A stretch of DNA of 64,000 nt from an uncultured Gemmatimonadota bacterium (lineage in GTDB: Bacteria; Gemmatimonadota; Gemmatimonadetes; Gemmatimonadales; Gemmatimonadaceae): NCBI GenBank assembly GCA_902826615.1, contig CADEFN010000001.1, positions 1,116,001 to 1,180,000 on the forward strand, in the 5' to 3' direction. Positions within the stretch are counted from its first letter, which is position 1; the number at the start of each line of letters is the position of its first letter. The notes beneath the pieces were generated by a model. That model saw only the letters and a list, made by a program, of their open reading frames with translations, searched no databases and was not told the DNA's origin. The translations under genes and the position numbers were made by a program. Shown in pieces: positions 1 to 8,430 of the stretch.

Positions 1-515
1 GGGACGCGGCGGCGCTGGTCAAGCCGATGCGTGATCTCATGGTGCGGAGTGTTCCAGACCGCCCGGTGTCCGCCGTGCGCCTGCAGGAAACGATTGACAC
101 CCAGCTCGGCGGGATGCGTACCAACGCGGCGCAGGCGGGGTGGATGGCGCTTGCCGGTTTGCTGATCGCGTGGATCGGTATCCATGGTGTGACGGCATAC
201 ACGGTTCGTCGGCGCACACGCGAGATCGGCATTCGCAGTGCCATGGGCGCCACACCACGCCACATCGTGCGCCTCCTGTTGCGAGAAGTTGTGGTCGCCG
301 GAATGTGCGGCGTCGCCTTGGGTCTTCCTCTCGCCCTCGCCGCAGGCCGGCTGATGGAGCCGGTACTCTTTCATGTCCGGGCCTTCGAACCGGGAATACT
401 CCTGGCGGTCGCGGCTGGCTTGCTGGGTGTGATGACGCTGGCTGCGGGCCTGCCGACGTGGCGCGCCCTGCACATTCCTGCCGTGGATGCGGTGCGCGCG
501 GACTCCTCAACCTGA
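1..515 (+). CDS. ABC transporter permease, C-terminal fragment (MacB/FtsX type)
   Basis: The window opens inside this gene; the first complete codon in frame is at position 3, so the N-terminus is missing. The visible ~170 residues hold the end of a FtsX/MacB permease. There is a membrane segment, then the signature REIGIRSAMGA followed by a basic stretch (the cytoplasmic loop that contacts the ATPase), and two further hydrophobic segments before the usual short tail ending in an Ala-Val-rich turn. In Acidobacteria and Gemmatimonadota such proteins usually belong to ~800-residue duplicated permeases without an adjacent ATPase. I cannot see whether this is one of them. Stop codon at 513-515. 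Confidence 0.85.
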   Translation, partial: DAAALVKPMRDLMVRSVPDRPVSAVRLQETIDTQLGGMRTNAAQAGWMALAGLLIAWIGIHGVTAYTVRRRTREIGIRSAMGATPRHIVRLLLREVVVAGMCGVALGLPLALAAGRLMEPVLFHVRAFEPGILLAVAAGLLGVMTLAAGLPTWRALHIPAVDAVRADSST

Positions 516-522
516 GGTCGAC

Positions 523-957
523 ATGAATATCGAACACGAACTCGTGATTGCCGCTCCCATCGAACAGGTCTTCGCCTGCTTCGCAACAGCCAGGGGCCTC
601 GATGCCTGGTGGCCCGCTACGTCAACGGCCGAAGCGACTCTGGGTGGTCGCTACACCTTCGGTTTCGACGAGGTACATCAATGGACCGGGATCGCTCGCG
701 TGTTCGAAGCACCAAACGCGATCGAGTTTGAAATGACCGAGACCGAGCCGATGGCGGACTGGCTCGGCACCCGCGTCGGCGCGCAACTCTCTGCCGAGGG
801 TCCGCACACCCGTTTGCACTTCTATCACAGAGGGTGGGAAGGGGCGACGCAGCACGAACGCATTTCGTCCTTCTGCTGGGCGATGTATCTGAGGCACCTC
901 GCCCGGTACTGCATGACGGGTGAGGTCGTTCCGTACGTTCGTCGTCTCGACCTCTGA
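523..957 (+). CDS. SRPBCC/AHSA1-type ligand-binding protein
   Basis: A 144-residue protein of the START/Bet v1-like superfamily, AHSA1 (activator of Hsp90 ATPase 1-like) branch. It begins with the typical strand IEHELVIAAPIEQVFACF, has the DAWWP segment after the first helix, and ends with the long C-terminal helix (around ISSFCWAMYLRHLARY). These proteins bind small hydrophobic ligands in a helix-grip pocket; members are often encoded next to ArsR regulators, but none is visible here. I take the ATG at 523 rather than an in-frame start 36 bases upstream because the domain begins exactly there. It lies 7 bases after the permease stop, so cotranscription is possible. Its substrate is unknown. 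Confidence 0.8.
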   Translation: MNIEHELVIAAPIEQVFACFATARGLDAWWPATSTAEATLGGRYTFGFDEVHQWTGIARVFEAPNAIEFEMTETEPMADWLGTRVGAQLSAEGPHTRLHFYHRGWEGATQHERISSFCWAMYLRHLARYCMTGEVVPYVRRLDL

Positions 958-1400
958 TCGCAATTGCGGTCAGAGGTGTCCGAAAGAGTCGCCACTGGCG
1001 GTGCATTCGATATCGTTTCGGATCCAACCTCTTCCTGCGGAACACCTAAGAGCTGGGAACCTGTTTTGTCAGATGGGGCGCCGGCGACGTGCGCCGCGAT
1101 CTAGGACCCGGCACGGCGCGTCCATCATGAACAGGCACACCCCCGACAAGGCAGTCAGGGAGACCCAAGGTCCAAGACGTGGATCGCGTTTCTGCGCTGA
1201 TTCTCAAGGTTGAGTCTGGCTACCGGGCAACGGCGCGATGTGAGGAGAAAGAACAAACGTCGGACGAGGTCGCTTGGCTCAGTTAGGATGTTACCAAATA
1301 AACACGCAATGTGTGATTTGCGATTCTGGCGCAAACTCCAAGCAGGGCATAGTTTGGTCAGACCGATGTGAGTTCATCTCTCGCGATCAGGAGGGAAACC
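958..1400. other. Intergenic region, 443 bases
   Basis: No convincing gene. Base composition drops here: the line at 1261 has only about 28 G+C in 60, while coding neighbours are mostly above 65 %. This fits a promoter region for the operon starting at 1401. A Shine-Dalgarno-like AGGAGG occurs at about 1388-1394 just before the ATG at 1401. Short open frames here look random in codon use. Confidence 0.5.
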
Positions 1401-2238
1401 ATGAAAGGCAAGTGCACAACGAGGTGGCACAGGGTGTGCTGGGGGGGGGCTTGGAACGCTCGCAGCTGCATGCGTAACCCCTGAGAATGGTCTTGATCCT
1501 GACAAGGCCCGCGAGCTGGCGCCAAGCTCAGCGGTAACAGCGTCGGCTAATTCCGGCCGCCCAGCGGAGATTGTCGGCGAGCTGGTGGTGAAATCGTCTC
1601 TGGTCGGCGCGGTCCGATCGCCTGTACAGCCTGCTCGTGAGCGCCGACTGCAGGCCACGGTCACGTTCAACGCCGACGGCTCGTCGGGCCTCACGTTCGA
1701 GCCAGTGAACTACCGGGGTCAACCCGCGGGGAGCGGCCAGGTTCGGATACCTGACCTTGCTTCCAGTCCGGCGAGGCAGTTCGTGAGGGCCTTCGAGGCC
1801 AACTTATCGCCGGAGGGCCGCGCAGAACTCGCGAAGCGGGTTGCCGAGCTCCAGAAGCAGAATTCACCCGGCACGTCCTCCGGCATCAAGAGGCAGCTGC
1901 TCGTGCTCGACGCGGCGACAGCGGCGGAGTACCGAACCCACGCCGAGTCGCGCTCCACGGTGAAGGGCGCCAGGGTCGGGACTGCTTCACGCACTTTGAT
2001 ACCGTTGAGCAATGCGGGCGAACTGGAAATACTCTTCGACCTTGCTACTGGGCTCCCGACGAACGAGAAGGTGCTTTCAGCCGGGCGCGTACGCGTGCAA
2101 CGTACGATACAGTACGCGCAGGTAGCGGGCACGGCCTTGTTCGCACGTTCGCGACAGATAACAGAGTTCCCGCACCCGTCCGACCCGACCAGCCGGATGG
2201 TGGTCGAGGAGACCTTCACACCAACGAGCGTGCGCTAA
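1401..2238 (+). CDS. Unknown envelope (probable lipo)protein, frame broken at a G9 tract
   Basis: A good ribosome-binding site and ATG at 1401 open a short basic leader, but that frame stops at 1482-1484. The long downstream frame (about 1441 to 2238) carries the rest of the protein and has no start with a ribosome-binding site until a GTG at 1585. The two frames meet at nine consecutive G at 1441-1449. Removing one G joins them into one protein of about 278 residues. Its N-terminus is then a basic stretch, a hydrophobic segment and LGTLAAAC, a plausible lipobox. The body (Glu/Ala/Val-rich strands and one helix rich in Ala, Arg and Glu) matches no family I recognise. The stop is 12 bases before the lipase gene, so it is probably the first gene of that operon. 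Either the tract is a true phase-variable switch or a sequencing/assembly indel. Confidence 0.55.
1441..1449 (+). repeat. G9 homopolymer tract inside a signal-peptide coding region
   Basis: Nine consecutive G residues, preceded by GCT and followed by CTT. They lie 40 bases after the start codon of the gene at 1401. Loss of one G (or gain of two) restores a continuous frame to 2238. Confidence 0.85.
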
Positions 2239-2250
2239 GGAGTAAGGCGT

Positions 2251-3330
2251 ATGACAGCAAACGCAATCTCGCCCAACCGCGGCGCCCTGCTCATCGCGGC
2301 GTTGATCCTGACATCGTCTGCGTCCGCTCAGCGGCCGGTCAGACTGGTCCACGGCCTCGGAGATGCTGCTAGCATCTGGGCCCAGGGAGAAAGCAATCTG
2401 AACTTCACCTTTGGATCACAAGTACAGGTTGCCAAGCCACAACTGAGCGGTCTCGCGAGTATAGGCCAGCAGGCCAGCCACCTCAGTTCGTTTGTTCCTT
2501 TGAGCGGCAACCTTGCAATCTCCATTGGGCACAGCGCGGGTGGTGTGGTCTCTCGCGAGCTTGACCGCACCTACGGTGACTTGTACGGAGTGATCACGGT
2601 CGGTACCCCCCACACGGGAGCCCCTGTCGCCTCGAACGAGACACAGGCGGTCTCATCGTTTACGCTATACATCGCCCAGCTGCTTCTGCCCGTGAACATC
2701 TACTGGGGATACTACGGAGACCACATGGCCATGGCCGCGGCTATCGATGCGGTTGTTCTGACGTCCGCCGCCACTGCTTACCTGTCCGAGTTACGGCCGG
2801 CGATAACCAGCGCGGCCGCGACGGATCTCAGGGTCGGGAGTGGGGTACTTGGGACCCTGAACTCGCCATCGAACCTCAGTCGTGAGGCGACCGTGATGGG
2901 GAACAGGCGAGTCAGTCTATTGGGCTGGATGCCAGGTGCTTCCCAGTTCTGCGCGGGGAGCAGTTGGAACTTCGTTGACACGTGTTTATTCACCATGGAC
3001 GCGGTGGGCGATGGCTACTACGGTCTTTGGCAGTACTACTCGAACTACTTCGATCCCAACGATCCGTGGATGTTCAACAAGCGTGAGAATGCCTTTACTT
3101 GGTTGCCAGGTGCGGTACAACTTTGGTGGCAGATGAACGAAGGCTGGTGCGGCATCACAGGCAATGGGGACTGCAATGGTGACGGCTTTATTCCTGTAGC
3201 GAATCAGGCGTGGCCGGGGGCGTTCAACGTGCTGCTGCCCGATCAAACGCCCCACCGTACCGAGCCGAACAGGCTGACGGTGCAGAATGCCATCGTGGCC
3301 GAACTCCGCGCTCGCTTCGGACTGATCTAG
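2251..3330 (+). CDS. Secreted triacylglycerol lipase-like alpha/beta hydrolase
   Basis: A 359-residue exported hydrolase. The N-terminus is a signal peptide with cleavage likely after ASA-Q near residue 27. The mature part starts with the lipase oxyanion-loop motif VHGLGD. The nucleophile elbow GHSAGG puts the catalytic Ser at residue 95. Near the C-terminus a GDG-FIPV segment should carry the Asp and TPHRTEPN the catalytic His, the order expected for LipA-type/PGAP1-like lipases. Several Cys pairs (SQFCAGSSW..DTCL; WCG..GDCNGDG) suggest disulfides, fitting an extracellular enzyme. A ribosome-binding site (AAGGAG) lies 10-15 bases before the ATG. It is the middle gene of a three-gene run, and only two bases separate it from the PQQ-propeller gene. 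The natural substrate (fatty ester or lipid) is not known. Confidence 0.85.
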   Translation: MTANAISPNRGALLIAALILTSSASAQRPVRLVHGLGDAASIWAQGESNLNFTFGSQVQVAKPQLSGLASIGQQASHLSSFVPLSGNLAISIGHSAGGVVSRELDRTYGDLYGVITVGTPHTGAPVASNETQAVSSFTLYIAQLLLPVNIYWGYYGDHMAMAAAIDAVVLTSAATAYLSELRPAITSAAATDLRVGSGVLGTLNSPSNLSREATVMGNRRVSLLGWMPGASQFCAGSSWNFVDTCLFTMDAVGDGYYGLWQYYSNYFDPNDPWMFNKRENAFTWLPGAVQLWWQMNEGWCGITGNGDCNGDGFIPVANQAWPGAFNVLLPDQTPHRTEPNRLTVQNAIVAELRARFGLI

Positions 3331-3332
3331 CG

Positions 3333-4529
3333 ATGAGAAGCATGTGGATCACGGGCAATCGCCCACTCCTGCTGGCGGGTGTGATCCTCGCGTGCGAGCC
3401 AAAGACGGAAGCGGGACCGGGGCCAGTTGGCCCCGGTCCCAGCGTCCCTCGCGCCGATTGGAGTGTAGGACGCGGGCAGGTGGCTTGGTCAAGCACCGAA
3501 GGTGAAGGTCGTGGGGTGGTGAGCCAGAACGACTCGCTCGTGTTCGTCCCGGGACGAGCGCGAACGTTGTACGCCTTCAGGAAGGCCACAGGTGAACTGG
3601 TGTGGAAGGCGCGGACCACGATGGAGCAGGGGGGCACACGAGGGTTAGGGTCGGCGGCAACGGCGAGTACCGTGGTGATGGCCGATGCGGACTTGCACGC
3701 CTTCGATACGCGGACCGGCGCTCGAAAGTGGCTTTTTTCGGGGGATGGCCAGTACCCCGGCAACTCGAATCCCGCAGCAGACCCCAATGGGCTGCGATTC
3801 TACAGTGGGTCGTTCCGCGGCACGGTCTGGGCGCTCGACGCTGAATCGGGTGCGGTACTCTGGTCGTCGCCGTCACCTGATGGCGACTCTTTGGCAGCGT
3901 TTGATCCCGTTATTGCGGGAAACGATGTATACGTGGGCTACTCGACGATGAACAATGTGCGCCGCGGGGGCCTCGCGGCATACGACGCTACGACTGGGCG
4001 ACGCCTTTGGTATCACAACTTCCGCCAGTATGTGACTGGTTTCGAATCGCCGAGCTGCTTTGGAAACGTGGCGGTCCTCGGTGACTTGGTCTATGCGACT
4101 GTGGATCAGGGATTCGTGGTCGCCATCGAGCGAAGTACGGGCAGCCTGCGATGGAAAACCGGTCCGTTTCCAGACGTATTCCCCGCGAGTCCCGATCCGC
4201 GAGGTGTGACGGTGGCAGGTGGGTATGTGGTCACCGTGGGGAGCCGAGGTGTCTTCAACGGCCTCGATCCTGCAACGGGTGCCATTCGCTGGAGAACGCC
4301 CGGGAACGCAGGATCATATAGTGCCTTTACTGTGGACTCCTCATTCGCGTACAGCGTGCTGACTGGGGACGGACTTGTCGTACTCAATCCAGTGAACGGA
4401 CAGGTTGCGTGGTCGGCAGGGGTTACCCCACCTGACTATCGGCGCCCCCCGGTCTCTGGACGGCCGGCAATTGACACGCGCGGTGTTTACGTCGGGTCAA
4501 CTGAAAGTGTCATGGCGTTCAAACGTTAG
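3333..4529 (+). CDS. PQQ-type beta-propeller lipoprotein
   Basis: A 398-residue protein starting at the ATG two bases after the lipase stop. The signal sequence ends in VILAC, a lipobox, so the protein is probably anchored in a membrane. It then repeats the PQQ_2/BamB-like blade pattern: LYAFRKATGELVWK, HAFDTRTGARKW, VWALDAESGAVLW, AYDATTGRRLW, VAIERSTGSLRW, LDPATGAIRW and VLNPVNGQVAW. These are seven to eight blades with the W-docking positions intact. PQQ-dehydrogenase catalytic residues are not evident, so an enzyme is unlikely; a BamB-like scaffold or binding role is more probable. It belongs with the lipase and the G-tract gene. The stop codon CGT-TAG lies in a CGTTAGGT word at 4524. Confidence 0.85.
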   Translation: MRSMWITGNRPLLLAGVILACEPKTEAGPGPVGPGPSVPRADWSVGRGQVAWSSTEGEGRGVVSQNDSLVFVPGRARTLYAFRKATGELVWKARTTMEQGGTRGLGSAATASTVVMADADLHAFDTRTGARKWLFSGDGQYPGNSNPAADPNGLRFYSGSFRGTVWALDAESGAVLWSSPSPDGDSLAAFDPVIAGNDVYVGYSTMNNVRRGGLAAYDATTGRRLWYHNFRQYVTGFESPSCFGNVAVLGDLVYATVDQGFVVAIERSTGSLRWKTGPFPDVFPASPDPRGVTVAGGYVVTVGSRGVFNGLDPATGAIRWRTPGNAGSYSAFTVDSSFAYSVLTGDGLVVLNPVNGQVAWSAGVTPPDYRRPPVSGRPAIDTRGVYVGSTESVMAFKR

Positions 4530-4894
4530 GTATAGGGCCCGTTCGCCCGGTGGTGGGGCTGCCGTTCTATGTCCGATGTCCTCGTGATCCACTGCTGGTG
4601 TGCACTTCAGCTGGCGTGCGGCGCCGGTCCCGTACGGCGCGCGTCTCCGTTGTCCTCTCCTTGAGTGATCCTCGGAGCAGCTCTCAACCTGTGTTGCGCA
4701 CGGCGGGCGGCATTGTCGGCAGGCCGGGTGATAGATCGGCCTTTTGCATAACTCCTTCGTAGCCCGAAGGTTAGCGATTGGCGCTCAGACATTTCGCGAA
4801 GGGCGCCTTGGGCGTATGCTTGAGTTCTCGCGGCGCGCGCGATACGACAGGTGTCGTTCCGGCGCACACGCCGCAGTCTCAACTCCCAAGCCCC
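4530..4894. other. Intergenic region with the promoter of the large amidohydrolase
   Basis: 365 bases without a supported gene. It contains a small CCTTCG/CGAAGG hairpin near 4752-4768 without a T-tract, and a good sigma70-type promoter at 4820-4848. An in-frame start at 4778 would extend the next gene, but the residues before 4895 do not form a signal peptide. Confidence 0.5.
4820..4848 (+). promoter_or_regulatory. Putative sigma70-type promoter for the amidohydrolase
   Basis: TTGAGT at 4820-4825 and TACGAC at 4843-4848 are separated by 17 bases. They lie 47 bases upstream of the ATG at 4895. No Shine-Dalgarno sequence is obvious before that ATG. Confidence 0.45.
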
Positions 4895-7800
4895 ATGCAA
4901 ATCCGACGTGTCCTCACCCTGACTGCGCTGCTTGCCGTGTGGACCAGCGCCGTCGCGGCCCAGGCGCCGGCGACACCGGCGGCCACCACCCTCCCGCTCA
5001 AGTCCGCGCGGACCCACTCGTTCACCACCAGCACCGGGACCTGGATCTCGCTCGACGTCTCACCCGACGGGCAGACCATCGTCTTCGACTTGTTAGGTGA
5101 TCTCTACACCCTGCCCATCGGCGGTGGCACGGCCACGCGCCTGACGAGTGGGATGGCGTACGACGCGATGCCGCGCTTCTCCCCGGACGGCAAACGCATC
5201 GTCTACGTCTCCGACCGCTCCGGCGGCGACAACGTCTGGATCCAGTCCCTCGACGGCAAGGACACCGTTCAGGTGACCAAGGGCAACAACGCCGAGTTCA
5301 TTTCCCCCGAATGGACGCCCGATGGCAAGTACGTCGTGGTGTCGCGCAATGGCAGCCTCTTCGGGACCGCCAAACTGTTCATGTACCATGTGGACGGCGG
5401 TAACGGAATGACGTTAGGCACCACACCGCCCCAGGTGAAACAACTCGGCGCCGCCTTTGGCAAGGACCCGCGCTACGTCTGGTTCGCTGACCGTGATGGC
5501 GATTGGAGCTACAATGCCGTCGGGCCGCAGTACCAGCTCGGTGTCTATGATCGTGAGACCGGCAAGACGGCGCGGATGTCGACGCGGCTCGGCTCGGCGT
5601 TCCGCCCGGCGCTTTCGCCGGACGGCAAGTGGCTGGTCTACGCCTCGCGCCACGAGATCAAGACAGGTCTTCGTCTGCGTAATCTCGAATCACAGGCCGA
5701 GGAGTGGCTGGCCTTCCCGGTGCAGCGCGACGACATCGAGTCACGCGCTCCGCTCGACGCCTATCCGGGCTATTCGTTTACGCCCGACTCACGCGCTGTG
5801 GTCGTGACGTATGGTGGCGAGATCTGGCGTGTGCCGGTCGACAAGACCGCGCCGACAAAGATCCCGTTCACTGCCAAGGTCGATATGGAGATGGGCCCCG
5901 AGGTCAAGTTCACCTACCGTGTGGATACGGCCTCCACCCTCACCGCAAAGCAGATTCGCGACATTCATCCATCGCCTGACGGCAAGCAGCTTGCCTTCTC
6001 GGCGCTCGATCGGGTGTACGTGATGGATTGGCCCGGTGGCACGCCGCGTCGTGTTTCCACCGCCGACATCGGAGAGTTTGGGCCGACCTGGTCGCCTGAC
6101 GGCAAGTCGCTGGCCTGGACGACCTGGAACGACACGCGCGGCGGCGATATTGTGCGCGCCACGTGGGATGCGACACGACGCACCTGGACCTCGCAGACCG
6201 TCACCATGGCGCGCGGGCTCTATTCCGACCTGGCCTGGTCTCCGGCCGGCGATCGTATTGTGGCCACACGTGCAGCCGCTCGTGAGCTGCAGGAGGCTGG
6301 TGGCGCGTTCTGGGGCGCGGCGGCGTCTGACCTGATCTGGGTACCGGCGAGCGGTGGCGCGGCCACACTCATTATGCCTTCGGGTGGCGTGGGCAACGCT
6401 CACTTCACGACTGATGCCACGCGCATCTTCGCCTACAGCGGGCGTGAGGGTCTTGTGTCGTTCCGCTGGGACGGTACCGACATGAAGTCACATCTCAAGG
6501 TGACCGGGCCCATGCCGCCGGGCTTCGGGGGTCAGCTGACCCTCGACGGCCAGATGGTGCGCAACATGGCGCGCAACACGTTAGGCGGCCGTGCCGCTCG
6601 CCCGATGATGGGAGACGAGAACTACCAGGGCCACCTGGGCGATGATACCGAACCCGCCCCGCCACAGGCACCGCCGGCTGGTCTGGTGATGATGGCGCCC
6701 AAGGGAGACCAGGCCCTGGCGATGGTCGGGATGGACTTCTATACCATCACCGTTCCGCAGGTCGGAGCCGCGCCGCCAACCGTGTCAGTGGCCGCACCGG
6801 GGGCGGCAGCGGTCCCGGTCAAGAAGCTCAACGAGGTTGGTGGGGAGTTTCCCATCTGGTCGTCTGACGGTCGCAAGGTGATGTGGGCGTTAGGCAATGC
6901 CTTATGGACGTACGACCTCGATCGATCGAAGGTGGTTGAGGATTCGCTCAAGGCCGACGCAAAGGCCAAGGCCGCGATGCCCAAGGACACCACCGTCAAG
7001 CCGGACACCACCAAGAAGGCGCCGACGGGTTACAAACCCGACGAAGTGCGTGTGGCCGTTACTGCTACACGCGACATCCCGCGTGGCGTGGCGGTGTTAC
7101 GTGGCGGCCGTGCCATCACGATGAAGGGCAACGAGATCATCGAAAATGCCGACATCGTCGTCCGGGACAACCGGATCGTCGCCATCGGCGCCCGTGGCAG
7201 TGTGACCATCCCCAGCGGTGCGCGCGAGATCAATGTGACCGGCAAGACCATCATTCCCGGTTTTGTCGACACACACTATCACCCGCAGTGGCTGACCCCG
7301 CAGATCCACAACACCCAGACCTGGCAGTACCTGACCACGCTGGCCTACGGCACTACCACCACCCGTGATCCGCAGACGGCCGTCACCGACTTTATGACGT
7401 ATGGCGATCGCGTGGAGACTGGTGAGATGGTGGGTCCCCGCATCTACACGACGGGCCCTGGCGTCTTCCTCGGCGAAATGATCCGGGACTCTGCCCACGC
7501 CGAGCAAGTGCTCAAGCGTTACAGCGATTACTACAGGACCGGCACTCTCAAGATGTACATGACGGGGAACCGTCAGCAGCGTCAGTGGGTGATCATGGCG
7601 GCGAAGAAGCTGGGCATCATGCCGACCACCGAAGGCGGGCTCGATCACAAACTCGACATCACACACGGCATCGACGGATATCCCGGTGTCGAGCACACCA
7701 TTCCGATCACGCCCAAGTACAACGATGTCTTCGAGTGGTACAAGGGAACGCAGACGCTCAACTCACCCACGCTGATCGTGGCCTACGGCGGCCCCTTCGG

Positions 7801-8368
7801 CGAGAACTACTGGTACACCAACGAAAACCTCGTCGGTGACGCCAAGCTGCGCCGCTTCACTCATCCGGTGGACTTTGATGGCAAAGTGCGCCGTCGTGGT
7901 TCAGGTGGTGGCGGGAGCCCCGGCCCCGGTGGCTGGTTCCTCAAGGAGGAGTACTCCTTCTTCCAGCACGCGCAGGACGTTGCGAAAACCGTGCAGTCGG
8001 GCGGACGCATCGGTGCCGGAAGCCATGGGCAGCTGCAGGGCCTCGGCATGCACTGGGAGATCTGGATGTTGCAGAGTGGTGGACTCTCCACGCATGACGC
8101 ACTCCGGGTGGCCACGATCTTCGGCGCCGAAGGCATCGGGATGGGCCAGGATATCGGCTCGCTCGAAGCCGGCAAGATGGCCGACCTGCTGGTGCTCGAC
8201 CGCGATCCGCTGGCCGACATTCGCAACACGAATTCGATCAGCAAGGTGATGGTGAACGGTCGTCTCTTCGACGGCAACACACTCGACGAAGAGTGGCCAC
8301 GTCAGCGCAAGCTGCCTCCCATGCCGTGGGGCAATCCCACGCCGGTGGCAGGAGCCGGCATCCGCTAA
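4895..8368 (+). CDS. Secreted TolB-propeller/amidohydrolase fusion (paralogue A)
   Basis: A 1157-residue protein with a signal peptide ending at about AVAAQ (residue 22). Residues ~40-660 are repeated PD40/TolB propeller blades, each with SPDGK or TPDG turns (for example FSPDGKRIVYVSD). From about residue 730 an imidazolonepropionase-like amidohydrolase follows. Its first metal site is DTHYH (His794, His796), later HGIDGYPGVEH and GSHGQ supply further ligand candidates, and it ends with the typical GSLEAGKMADLLVLD tail. Such fusions are annotated as metal-dependent hydrolases or dipeptidases and act outside the cytoplasm; the propeller probably selects or gates the substrate. The start at 4895 gives the signal peptide. 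A paralogue (1085 residues) lies at 25897-29154. Substrate unknown. Confidence 0.87.
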   Translation: MQIRRVLTLTALLAVWTSAVAAQAPATPAATTLPLKSARTHSFTTSTGTWISLDVSPDGQTIVFDLLGDLYTLPIGGGTATRLTSGMAYDAMPRFSPDGKRIVYVSDRSGGDNVWIQSLDGKDTVQVTKGNNAEFISPEWTPDGKYVVVSRNGSLFGTAKLFMYHVDGGNGMTLGTTPPQVKQLGAAFGKDPRYVWFADRDGDWSYNAVGPQYQLGVYDRETGKTARMSTRLGSAFRPALSPDGKWLVYASRHEIKTGLRLRNLESQAEEWLAFPVQRDDIESRAPLDAYPGYSFTPDSRAVVVTYGGEIWRVPVDKTAPTKIPFTAKVDMEMGPEVKFTYRVDTASTLTAKQIRDIHPSPDGKQLAFSALDRVYVMDWPGGTPRRVSTADIGEFGPTWSPDGKSLAWTTWNDTRGGDIVRATWDATRRTWTSQTVTMARGLYSDLAWSPAGDRIVATRAAARELQEAGGAFWGAAASDLIWVPASGGAATLIMPSGGVGNAHFTTDATRIFAYSGREGLVSFRWDGTDMKSHLKVTGPMPPGFGGQLTLDGQMVRNMARNTLGGRAARPMMGDENYQGHLGDDTEPAPPQAPPAGLVMMAPKGDQALAMVGMDFYTITVPQVGAAPPTVSVAAPGAAAVPVKKLNEVGGEFPIWSSDGRKVMWALGNALWTYDLDRSKVVEDSLKADAKAKAAMPKDTTVKPDTTKKAPTGYKPDEVRVAVTATRDIPRGVAVLRGGRAITMKGNEIIENADIVVRDNRIVAIGARGSVTIPSGAREINVTGKTIIPGFVDTHYHPQWLTPQIHNTQTWQYLTTLAYGTTTTRDPQTAVTDFMTYGDRVETGEMVGPRIYTTGPGVFLGEMIRDSAHAEQVLKRYSDYYRTGTLKMYMTGNRQQRQWVIMAAKKLGIMPTTEGGLDHKLDITHGIDGYPGVEHTIPITPKYNDVFEWYKGTQTLNSPTLIVAYGGPFGENYWYTNENLVGDAKLRRFTHPVDFDGKVRRRGSGGGGSPGPGGWFLKEEYSFFQHAQDVAKTVQSGGRIGAGSHGQLQGLGMHWEIWMLQSGGLSTHDALRVATIFGAEGIGMGQDIGSLEAGKMADLLVLDRDPLADIRNTNSISKVMVNGRLFDGNTLDEEWPRQRKLPPMPWGNPTPVAGAGIR

Positions 8369-8386
8369 CAACAAGACGCTTGCAGG

Positions 8387-8425
8387 CAAAGGGGCACGAG
8401 GGCATGACGCTCTCGTGCCCCTTTG
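8387..8425. terminator. Bidirectional terminator between convergent genes
   Basis: A perfect 14-base stem, CAAAGGGGCACGAG (8387-8400) with CTCGTGCCCCTTTG (8412-8425), and an 11-base loop. It is followed by TTGTG and preceded by CAGG. It sits between the amidohydrolase stop and the stop of the opposing RDD-SpoIIM gene. Confidence 0.8.
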
Positions 8426-8430
8426 TTGTG

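Noticed and set aside
3160-3200. Dockerin or EF-hand calcium loop in the lipase (DCNGDG)
   Set aside because: Only one short loop, located where the catalytic Asp should be. A dockerin needs two repeats.
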